From assembly GCA_002359075.1 (NCBI GenBank), contig DEQA01000067.1, positions 3,004 to 21,242 on the forward strand: a stretch of 18,239 bases of DNA, in the 5' to 3' direction. The position numbers and the translations under genes are program-made. How positions within the stretch are numbered: position 1 is the first letter of the stretch; every line of letters starts with the position of its first letter. This document shows, in pieces, positions 8,843 through 14,729 of this stretch. The notes under the pieces are model-generated. The model searched no databases and was not told where the DNA came from. It worked only from the letters and a program-made list of their open reading frames with translations. The stretch is from Planococcaceae bacterium UBA3378 (GTDB lineage: Bacteria > Bacillota > Bacilli > Bacillales_A > Planococcaceae).

Positions 8843-8871
8843 TCGGCAGCTGTAAGAAAAAATGCTATCAT
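8843..8871 (+). promoter_or_regulatory. Probable promoter of rqcH
   Basis: TCGGCA at 8843-8848 (4 of 6 bases of TTGACA), a 17-base spacer, and TATCAT at 8866-8871 preceded by TG to give an extended -10. Transcription would begin near 8878, leaving a leader of about 65 bases that contains the 17-base palindrome at 8909-8925. A TTGACA at 8885-8890 is also present but has no good -10 at the right distance. Confidence 0.45.
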
Positions 8872-8908
8872 AAGAGAGAATGGATTGACAAATGTATAGT
8901 GAAATAAA

Positions 8909-8925
8909 TGTGGTGTAACACCACA
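8909..8925. promoter_or_regulatory. Perfect 17-base palindrome in the rqcH leader (possible operator)
   Basis: TGTGGTGT-A-ACACCACA: two perfect 8-base arms around a single central base, ending 5 bases before the rqcH ribosome site (8931-8937). A one-base loop cannot form as a simple RNA hairpin without opening pairs, so a DNA-binding dimer site is more likely than an attenuator. I do not recognise the consensus. Confidence 0.5.
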
Positions 8926-8944
8926 AATGAAAGAGGAATGAACT

Positions 8945-10624
8945 ATGGCTTTTGACGGATTATTTACACGCGCTATGACAAAAGAGCTTCAAAAATTAGC
9001 TACAGGGCGTATTACGAAAATTCATCAGCCAAATGCACTGGAAGTAATGCTGCAAATCCGTGCAGGCGGCGCTAATCATAAATTACTGATTTCCATCCAT
9101 CCTTCTTACGCTCGTATGCATATTACGGAGCAGACAGTCGACAACCCATCTGAGCCCCCGATGTTTTGCATGCTTTTGCGCAAGCATTTAGAGGGAGGCT
9201 TTATTCAGAGGATCGAAGCACAAGAAGGCGAACGAATCATCGTCATGACGGTGGAAAGCAAAAATGAAATCGGGGATCCTGTAGTACGAAAGCTGATTGT
9301 GGAAATCATGGGACGCCACAGTAACTGTATTTTGGTCGATGCGGACAATATGCGCATACTCGACAGCTTAAAGCATCTGCCTCCGTCCTTAAATAGCTAC
9401 AGAACGGTGCTTCCCGGCCAAACCTATATCGGACCTCCCGCACAGGATAAGGTAAACCCTTTTAATGTGTCGGATGAAGAAATCACAACCTTTTTCAGCC
9501 GGCCGCGTGAACCGAAGGAAATTGTCCAGCATTTTGCCGGCTTTTCCCCGTTACATGCAGCAGAGCTGTTATACCGGTTAGACGGTACAAATCATCCGTC
9601 TATTTTCCGCGAATTTATGAGAGAAGTGGAAGAAGCCCAACAACCAACTTATAAAGAAAACGGAAAAGCTGCCTTCTCGCCCGCAGATCTTCGCCATATA
9701 GAAGGAACGAAGGCGACATATGTAACACTTGGCGAGCTGCTGGACCGCGTCTTTTTTGCCCGGGCTGAGCGCGACCGCGTAAAACAGCAGGCAGGCGATC
9801 TAGAACGCTGGTTATCAAATGAAATCGACAAGCTGCGCCTGAAGCTGAAAAAGCTTGACCAGGACTATGCACGCGCCAGTAAGCTGGATGAATTTCAATT
9901 ATTCGGTGAGCTATTGATGGCAAACTTGTACAAGTTTGAAAAAGGCGTTGAACGTGTGACCGTGGAAAACTATTATACCGGTGACCAAGTAACCATCCCG
10001 GTAAGCCCGCGGAAAACACCGATTGAAAATGCGCAAAGCTACTATACAAAGTACAACAAGGCAAAAAATGCGCTCGTTATGATTGAAGAACAAAAACAAA
10101 AAACAGAGGATGAGATTCAGTACTTTGAAATGCTGAGCCAGCAAGTACAGCAGGCTGCTCCTGCCGATATCGAAGAAATCCGCGAAGAACTCGCAGAACA
10201 GGGCTATCTGCGCCTTCGTGCCTCTAAGAAAAAGAAAAAACCGACAAAACCGGAACCTGAAAAATTCATTTCTTCTACAGGCATTCCCATTTCTGTCGGT
10301 AAAAATAACAAGCAGAACGACTATTTAACATTCAAGCTTGCAAAAAAAAGTGATACTTGGCTCCATACGAAGGATATTCCAGGCTCCCACGTCGTCATTC
10401 ATACGGACCAGCCCGATGAAACAACGCTTCACGAAGCAGCTGTATTAAGCGCCTACTTCAGTAAAGCGCGCGAATCTTCCTCCGTGCCTGTCGACTATAC
10501 GGAGATCCGCCAAGTGAAAAAGCCGAATGGTGCAAAGCCCGGATTTGTTATTTATTTCGAGCAAAAGACACTATATGTAACACCGGATGAACAGATCATT
10601 CTTCAACTACGTAAACAATCATAA
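8945..10624 (+). CDS. rqcH: RqcH, NFACT-family ribosome quality control factor (Rqc2/NEMF homologue; formerly FbpA/YloA)
   Basis: Binds obstructed 50S subunits and recruits Ala-tRNA to add C-terminal alanine tails that mark stalled peptides for degradation. 559 residues. It has an N-terminal NFACT-N domain (1-190, MAFDGLFTRAMTKEL, GRHSN), a HhH-like segment, a long charged coiled coil (about 270-330 and 375-420), and the NFACT-R/DUF814 domain (about 440-550: KFISSTGIPISVG, DTWLHTKDIPGSHVVI). The Asp-Arg pair needed for B. subtilis RqcH activity (D97/R98) seems to be Glu96-Arg97 here, judged by eye. ATG 8945 has an AAGAGGA site 7 bases upstream. It is divergent from yicC as in B. subtilis, monocistronic, and ends in a terminator. 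Confidence 0.95.
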   Translation: MAFDGLFTRAMTKELQKLATGRITKIHQPNALEVMLQIRAGGANHKLLISIHPSYARMHITEQTVDNPSEPPMFCMLLRKHLEGGFIQRIEAQEGERIIVMTVESKNEIGDPVVRKLIVEIMGRHSNCILVDADNMRILDSLKHLPPSLNSYRTVLPGQTYIGPPAQDKVNPFNVSDEEITTFFSRPREPKEIVQHFAGFSPLHAAELLYRLDGTNHPSIFREFMREVEEAQQPTYKENGKAAFSPADLRHIEGTKATYVTLGELLDRVFFARAERDRVKQQAGDLERWLSNEIDKLRLKLKKLDQDYARASKLDEFQLFGELLMANLYKFEKGVERVTVENYYTGDQVTIPVSPRKTPIENAQSYYTKYNKAKNALVMIEEQKQKTEDEIQYFEMLSQQVQQAAPADIEEIREELAEQGYLRLRASKKKKKPTKPEPEKFISSTGIPISVGKNNKQNDYLTFKLAKKSDTWLHTKDIPGSHVVIHTDQPDETTLHEAAVLSAYFSKARESSSVPVDYTEIRQVKKPNGAKPGFVIYFEQKTLYVTPDEQIILQLRKQS

Positions 10625-10627
10625 AAA

Positions 10628-10664
10628 ATGCGCCTCAGAGATCCACTTCTGAGGCGTATTTTTC
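10628..10664. terminator. Strong hairpin terminator, probably bidirectional
   Basis: A 12-base-pair stem (ATGCGCCTCAGA at 10628-10639 with TCTGAGGCGTAT at 10648-10659, one G-U pair) with an 8-base loop. A T-run follows on the plus strand, and an A-run (10623-10628) precedes it, which reads as U-run on the minus strand. It ends rqcH and can also end the convergent signal peptidase gene, whose stop is at 10691. Confidence 0.9.
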
Positions 10665-10690
10665 TAAACCATTACTTATATTCTCCCCAA

Positions 10691-11800
10691 TTAAAACGGC
10701 AAATGGGCAAGTACTTTTCGTTTTGTTTGTCTAAATTTCTTTTTTACCGTTCTGCGGACCTTTCGTTCTGTAAATGGATAAATCATCAATGGGAGCCCGG
10801 GAATTAATGAAATAACTACTAGAGCCAGCCAGTAACTTTTCCCTGCCAAAAAGTAAATCCATGAACTAGGAAGAAACGGATAAAACAACCCTATCTCGAT
10901 GCTGGAATTATACTTCCCTACTTTTTCTGCAGACACCGTAAATTCAGATTCAACGATATCCCCTTTAGAAAGTCCAACCAATTCATCGCTGAGGGAAATT
11001 TGCGGGTCATCTGTTATTAAAGTACCGACCAGCTTAATGATACCGTTATTGCTGAGAGTCGTCAGAGGCTTCTCCACTTCTTGTCCAGCTTTCAAAATTC
11101 CTACCGCACTTCCCATTAAGACTCCTCTATTCTCTTCCGATACCTCATATATGATATTTATCCTTTGATAGGAAATAATCATTGTCGCAGCCATAACAAT
11201 GGAAATGGTTAAACCACCCAGCATATAAATGAGCGGAAGATCCAATCCTCCTTTTTTCTTTTGTTTCTTTTTAGCGTTTTTTAATTCTCCTATACCGATG
11301 ATAAGAGCAAGAAGAACAGCAAAGCCCGGCAGCACATAAGAATTACTTTGATACTTCTCTACCCATAGGGATAGATAACCGAGTTTAGGAAGAATAATCG
11401 GCTGCCCTCCTATCGTTAAAGCTCTGCCCGCAATCCACTCCCTTTTAATTGGGCCTACACCATCCAACGCCTGGTCCGTATCCGCATTTGCGTCCCCTTT
11501 TGTAATGTAGCCATCCTTTTCATTTCCACTTAAAACGCGATGGGCAATCCAGCCTTGTCCTTCCAGGTTTCCTTCTTCACTTTTGAAGAAAATGATATCG
11601 CCTTTTTCGATTTCCTTATGCCTGCTCATGTTTTCGATGATCACCATGTCTCCCCTCTGCCATATGGGATACATACTATTGGAACGAATCACCGAATAAA
11701 GGGTGGGCTCTTTCGCAATGGCAGACCATGCAGCACCTACTATCGCCATTAAAACGATGATAATCAAAATCCAATTTGCTATTTTCTTTACAACCTTCAT
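10691..11800 (-). CDS. SipW/ER-type signal peptidase I with extra C-terminal membrane/extracellular module
   Basis: Membrane S26 signal peptidase, 369 residues from ATG 11800. A longer frame to 11899 exists, but AGGAGGGGGG at 11806-11815 fixes the start at 11800. After a membrane anchor (9-29) comes the catalytic domain: SNSMYP with Ser42, then IAHRV with His87 where bacterial type I enzymes have Lys, and GDANADTD with Asp103/Asp107. The Ser-His-Asp set marks the ER/archaeal/SipW subtype. After it come two membrane segments (about 156-174, 187-210), an extracellular-looking domain of about 100 residues (216-315), a last membrane segment (321-343) and a strongly basic tail. SipW of B. subtilis is only about 190 residues, so the C-terminal half is extra. 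It is divergent from the exported proteins it presumably processes. Confidence 0.85.
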   Translation of the reverse strand: MKVVKKIANWILIIIVLMAIVGAAWSAIAKEPTLYSVIRSNSMYPIWQRGDMVIIENMSRHKEIEKGDIIFFKSEEGNLEGQGWIAHRVLSGNEKDGYITKGDANADTDQALDGVGPIKREWIAGRALTIGGQPIILPKLGYLSLWVEKYQSNSYVLPGFAVLLALIIGIGELKNAKKKQKKKGGLDLPLIYMLGGLTISIVMAATMIISYQRINIIYEVSEENRGVLMGSAVGILKAGQEVEKPLTTLSNNGIIKLVGTLITDDPQISLSDELVGLSKGDIVESEFTVSAEKVGKYNSSIEIGLFYPFLPSSWIYFLAGKSYWLALVVISLIPGLPLMIYPFTERKVRRTVKKKFRQTKRKVLAHLPF

Positions 11801-11805
11801 TCCAT

Positions 11806-11815
11806 CCCCCCTCCT
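11806..11815 (-). promoter_or_regulatory. Ribosome binding site deciding the signal peptidase start
   Basis: Minus strand AGGAGGGGGG, 5 bases before ATG 11800. It excludes the longer start at 11899, whose added N-terminus would carry a second unrelated hydrophobic stretch. Confidence 0.8.
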
Positions 11816-11820
11816 GTATA

Positions 11821-11848
11821 TTGTAGTGGAAAATGCTAGAAGTATAAT
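11821..11848 (+). promoter_or_regulatory. Candidate promoter for the exported subunit gene
   Basis: TTGTAG at 11821-11826, a 16-base spacer and a perfect TATAAT at 11843-11848. If used, transcription begins near 11855 and gives a leader of about 205 bases before the GTG at 12061. The minus strand reads TATACT over the same bases (11841-11846) and could serve the signal peptidase gene, with a poor -35. No other convincing sigma-A promoter is seen closer to 12061. Confidence 0.35.
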
Positions 11849-11877
11849 TACACAAAGGTGGGATCTTTCTTCCACTA
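11824..11877. repeat. Spaced inverted repeat flanking the divergent promoter
   Basis: TAGTGGAA at 11824-11831 and its perfect reverse complement TTCCACTA at 11870-11877, 38 bases apart, bracket the candidate -10 region (11841-11848). The arrangement would suit two operator half-sites controlling both divergent genes. A chance match of 8 bases in this interval is possible. Confidence 0.4.
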
Positions 11878-12060
11878 TTGGACTACTGCTATTAGGCAAT
11901 AGATGTAACAGTCAGCCTCATTGGTAGTAGGTAAAAGTAGACAGACGGACTGCCTAAAGCCTCCTTTTGAGTAAGGCTAAACGCTGGAATTCAATCCATA
12001 TACTGTTATTAGTTCCATTACCGGTAAACAGCCGGAAAAAAATCTGGGAGGAATTTTAGA
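11855..12060 (+). other. Long leader upstream of the exported subunit gene, with inverted repeats
   Basis: This 206-base stretch has no gene. It contains TTAGGCA (11892-11898) complementary to TGCCTAA (11951-11957), a small hairpin AGCCT/AGGCT (11958-11962 with 11974-11978), and a 10-base palindrome TTACCGGTAA (12018-12027). The ribosome site GGGAGG (12046-12051) follows. It could be a structured 5' leader, but I do not recognise a known riboswitch class. Confidence 0.3.
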
Positions 12061-12666
12061 GTGAAAATGAAAAAAGGATTATTATCTGTAGCTTTCCTGC
12101 TTGCTACATCCAGCGCAATGGCAGCGATGTCTTTCTCAAGTGCAGATGTGAAAAGTGATATGTCTGTATCGGTGAAAAATACGAATGATGCTCTATTAGC
12201 TCTAGTTGCTAATGCTGACCATGCCGCACCTGGCTACAATGGCCATGGGGAGCTGGTTGTTGATTTAAACAAAGGTCACCAAGGTAGTTACGGTGTACAA
12301 AATGATAGCGTATATAAATGGAATAAGTTATTTACTGTAAAAAACAATTCCGAGAAGGATATTGAGGTGACAGTACAAGCAGTAAAAGGAAAGAAGTCGA
12401 TGAGCTTGAGTGAAGATGTTGCAGTAGCGAGTGAAACAGATGCTTCAGCACAATTCTTGCCAGGATGGCCTCCAGGAAGCGGCAGTAACAACAGCGCCGA
12501 AACATTAACAATTAAAAATGCCAGCAGCAGTAATACCGTAACATTTAAATTAGCCCCAGGAGCATCAAAAGATCTCAACCTGACTGTTGAAACAAAAGAT
12601 GTAAGGTCAGGCACCTTTAATGATTTTGACCTGAATGTAAGCGCGAAACGTACTGACGGTAAATAA
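12061..12666 (+). CDS. Exported beta-rich protein, DUF1102/TasA-like; probable SipW-type substrate and candidate fibre subunit
   Basis: 201 residues with a GTG start; GGGAGG lies 9 bases upstream, which favours GTG 12061 over the ATG at 12067. The signal peptide is MKMKKGLLSVAFLLATSSAMAAM, with likely cleavage around residues 21-23. The mature chain opens with strands (SFSSADVKSDMSVSVKNTND) and ALLALVAN, then an Ig-like pattern: FTVKNNSEKDIEVTVQA (91-107) and LAPGASKDLNLTV (164-176). There is no cysteine, membrane anchor or sortase motif. TasA and camelysin, SipW-processed matrix proteins, have a similar plan: short leader, small residue-rich cleavage region, all-beta domain. I recall the ALLAL segment from DUF1102 proteins, but the family call is from memory. 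It is followed by its own strong terminator. Role as surface or fibre subunit is inference. Confidence 0.7.
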   Translation: MKMKKGLLSVAFLLATSSAMAAMSFSSADVKSDMSVSVKNTNDALLALVANADHAAPGYNGHGELVVDLNKGHQGSYGVQNDSVYKWNKLFTVKNNSEKDIEVTVQAVKGKKSMSLSEDVAVASETDASAQFLPGWPPGSGSNNSAETLTIKNASSSNTVTFKLAPGASKDLNLTVETKDVRSGTFNDFDLNVSAKRTDGK

Positions 12667-12676
12667 TATTTCAAAC

Positions 12677-12720
12677 AGAAGCGTTGTCTCAATAAGCTAT
12701 GGGGCTATGCTTCTTTTTTC
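12677..12720 (+). terminator. Hairpin terminator after the exported subunit gene
   Basis: Stem AGAAGCGTTGTCT (12677-12689) with GGGCTATGCTTCT (12702-12714), one mismatch and several G-U pairs, 12-base loop, then six T. It should end most transcripts of the first exported gene and separate its level from the downstream operon. Confidence 0.8.
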
Positions 12721-12978
12721 TTGTTTATATGACTTTTTAAAAAGGATTATTTAGGTATATAAAGAAAAAGTACCAAAACTATCCATATTACAGTTATTTT
12801 TAAGGTTCTTTGGTTATACTTCATTTATAAATTATATATATATAATACAGCAGAAGTAAAACACTTCCTGATTTAGCCTGCTTTTCCCCAAGACATTTGA
12901 ACTACTTTTTTATGATGGAGCTTGTTAGTATTCATAGCTCTCACTATTACGTATCTATATGTGAGGAGGAATTTATTT
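12721..12978 (+). promoter_or_regulatory. AT-rich intergenic region with candidate promoter for the second exported protein operon
   Basis: No gene is seen here. An AT-rich block includes TTGGTT at 12810-12815, a 17-base spacer and TATATA at 12833-12838. A perfect TATAAT lies at 12841-12846 but with a poor -35. Either could drive the operon, giving a leader of about 120-135 bases. A strong ribosome site GAGGAGGA lies at 12963-12970. Confidence 0.35.
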
Positions 12979-13590
12979 GTGAAGCGTCTGTTGATTGGAG
13001 TTGCTTTCTTTTTTTCTATCTCCCTGTTCTTCTTTCAAAGCAGCAGTTATACGATAGCAGGACTCGAAAATGCCGGATCGGTATCCTTTGTTTCGGAAGA
13101 TCATGCTTTAATAGCTATCCGATATGATGAAATCCCAAGGTTCTGGATTACCAATAACACCGATAAAACGATTTATATAGAACAGTTGAATATCACAGCA
13201 GCCTTTGATTATGCAATTGATTATTTTGATCCCTATATCCCTCCCGGTGCCAGCGGAGAGTTTACCATTACAGGAGATGCCGCATCGGTAATCGGCAATA
13301 CACTGTATATTACTGCACGATGGGACGGAGGCGAAGCGGAAATATCGTCGGTTCTTCCCTCCTTTGTAATAGAAGAAGCGCCGGCGATTGTACCAGTACC
13401 TCCCGCAAGTCCGATAGAAGAGAATATAGAGGAGCAGGACAAGGAAATAAATACAAAAACAGAGGAAAAATCAAGCGACATAAAAGAGCAGCCAGATACG
13501 CAGCTAGAAAATAGTCAAACAGGAAGCCTAACAGATAAGGAAATCACCAGTCCTGTAGAAGTACCATCTAATACAAATGAAGAGGATTGA
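12979..13590 (+). CDS. Second small exported protein with Ig-like domain and acidic Pro/Glu-rich tail
   Basis: 203 residues from GTG 12979, chosen because GAGGAGGA lies 8 bases upstream; a longer frame to 12922 lacks such a site. A signal sequence of about 25 residues (MKRLLIGVAFFFSISLFFFQ) is followed by SVSFVSEDHALIAIRYDE. This resembles the start of the mature chain of the 12061 protein (SVSVKNTNDALLALVAN). An Ig-like region has the same landmarks, ITNNTDKTIYIEQ and IPPGASGEFTI. From about residue 135 it changes to a low-complexity tail rich in Pro, Glu, Lys, Thr and Asn, with no membrane anchor or LPxTG. I infer a minor or accessory subunit of the same surface structure. Its stop overlaps the next gene by one base. 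Confidence 0.65.
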   Translation: MKRLLIGVAFFFSISLFFFQSSSYTIAGLENAGSVSFVSEDHALIAIRYDEIPRFWITNNTDKTIYIEQLNITAAFDYAIDYFDPYIPPGASGEFTITGDAASVIGNTLYITARWDGGEAEISSVLPSFVIEEAPAIVPVPPASPIEENIEEQDKEINTKTEEKSSDIKEQPDTQLENSQTGSLTDKEITSPVEVPSNTNEED

Positions 13591-14729
13591 TGAAATTGAT
13601 GAAAGTAAAAATGTTCAAGCATTTCGTAAAGAAAAACCATACAATCATTAACTATCTGTTGTTAATCTTCCTGGCTGCTTCAGCTATATTGGCTATTTTC
13701 ACCTGGCTGCAGCCTGCCACTGTCACACAAAACAACGAGAATACACTTACTATTCAAAGCACTTATGATTATAAAACCACTATTACGGCAAATAGTCTTT
13801 TCCCGGAAGGTGGTACGGTAGATACCGGCAATACGATCTTTAAAAATATTACACAAGCCATCCCCGTAACACTCGATACGGTCATCAATTTTAAGGAACC
13901 TGTTTTAGCGGAAGGATCACACGAAATTCAGCTTCTCTTAAAAGCCGGCGAATATTGGGAAAGAACTTTCCCATTACAGGAAAAGCGTTCCTTTAAAAAT
14001 GAAGGAACCGAAATAGCGGTTATGAAAGAAAAAGTGTCTATTGATTTAGATATGATCAAAGAATTTATTGCAGAAGTTGAAAAGGACTTGTCTATCCGGC
14101 CTGAATTTTATACGTTGGAAGTCATGCCGAATCTAGCTGGGACAGTTAGCCGGGACGGGATGGTTCAAGAAATTCAACAGGCAGATAACCTTAAATTTCA
14201 AATCTATTTTGAAGAGGTTCTTTTAGCCAGCGATACATCCTTTACTTCTTCCTATCCTTATTCCGAAACGATGACATACACAAATACACTGCACTTATTT
14301 GGATTAGGTATTTCTATTACACTCCTTCGAAATATTTGTACTGCTGCTGCGGCTTTCTTTTTATTAGCCATCCTTTTAATGAATAAGGAAGGCCTAATAA
14401 GCAGGATGAATCGCTCGTCTTCTGAAAGTGTAAAAATTGAGAGAAAGTTCGGTGACCGTCTTATTCCTGTTTCGCAAGAGATGCAGACGGAAGGAAAAAA
14501 TATTATTTCATTTGATTCTTTTAAATCTCTTATTCAATTAGCCGATGCCAAGGATCTACCCGTATTTCAATTTAAAGACACACCACTCCATACAGTTCAC
14601 TACTTTGTGATTGAAAGAGACTATATATATCAGCTGGAAGTTCATGAAGCCACCTTCACTAGAACACGTATACAGAAAAGAAATAAAAAGAAAGAAACCG
14701 AGAGTGATTCGCCTTATGCAGTGGACTAG
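13590..14729 (+). CDS. DUF5305-like two-pass membrane protein
   Basis: 379 residues. I take ATG 13590, which overlaps the previous stop by one base (TGATG) with AGAGG 4 bases upstream; TTG 13587 and ATG 13599 are alternatives. Plan: short basic cytoplasmic start, membrane segment (about 21-41), an extracellular all-beta region of about 190 residues (YDYKTTITANSLFPEGG, then IPVTLDTVINFKE), a second membrane segment (about 240-270) and a cytoplasmic tail of about 110 residues. The tail ends with SFKSLIQLADAKDLPVFQF and YFVIERDYIYQLEV, which I recall as the DUF5305 C-terminal pattern, a family common in archaea and Bacillales. Function unknown. Between exported subunits and a two-component system it may anchor or assemble the structure, or report on it. 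Confidence 0.65.
   Translation: MKLMKVKMFKHFVKKNHTIINYLLLIFLAASAILAIFTWLQPATVTQNNENTLTIQSTYDYKTTITANSLFPEGGTVDTGNTIFKNITQAIPVTLDTVINFKEPVLAEGSHEIQLLLKAGEYWERTFPLQEKRSFKNEGTEIAVMKEKVSIDLDMIKEFIAEVEKDLSIRPEFYTLEVMPNLAGTVSRDGMVQEIQQADNLKFQIYFEEVLLASDTSFTSSYPYSETMTYTNTLHLFGLGISITLLRNICTAAAAFFLLAILLMNKEGLISRMNRSSSESVKIERKFGDRLIPVSQEMQTEGKNIISFDSFKSLIQLADAKDLPVFQFKDTPLHTVHYFVIERDYIYQLEVHEATFTRTRIQKRNKKKETESDSPYAVD

Noticed and set aside
8885..8890. Perfect TTGACA upstream of rqcH
   Set aside because: No acceptable -10 hexamer 16-18 bases downstream; the upstream extended -10 at 8863-8871 is the better candidate.
8738..8926. Minus-strand frame of 62 codons across the yicC/rqcH gap
   Set aside because: It spans the yicC promoter and has no ribosome site; better explained as non-coding.
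9615..10064. Minus-strand frame of 149 codons
   Set aside because: Antisense to the coiled-coil part of rqcH, no start signal.
11801..11899. N-terminal extension of 33 residues on the signal peptidase
   Set aside because: The ribosome site AGGAGGGGGG and the standard N-terminal anchor both point to ATG 11800.
11941..11990. Resemblance of CCTAAAGCCTCC...GGCTAAAC to part of the c-di-GMP-I (GEMM) riboswitch core
   Set aside because: The defining upstream parts (GCAAACC stem and GGGACGCAAAGC joint) and the downstream tetraloop receptor are absent, so I do not call it.
12897..13127. Alternative plus-strand frame overlapping the start of the second exported protein
   Set aside because: No ribosome site at its start, while the overlapping frame from GTG 12979 has a strong one, a signal sequence and family landmarks.
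12061..14729. Sortase-dependent pilus system
   Set aside because: No LPxTG-type motif or sortase gene in the window; the peptidase is of the SipW type.
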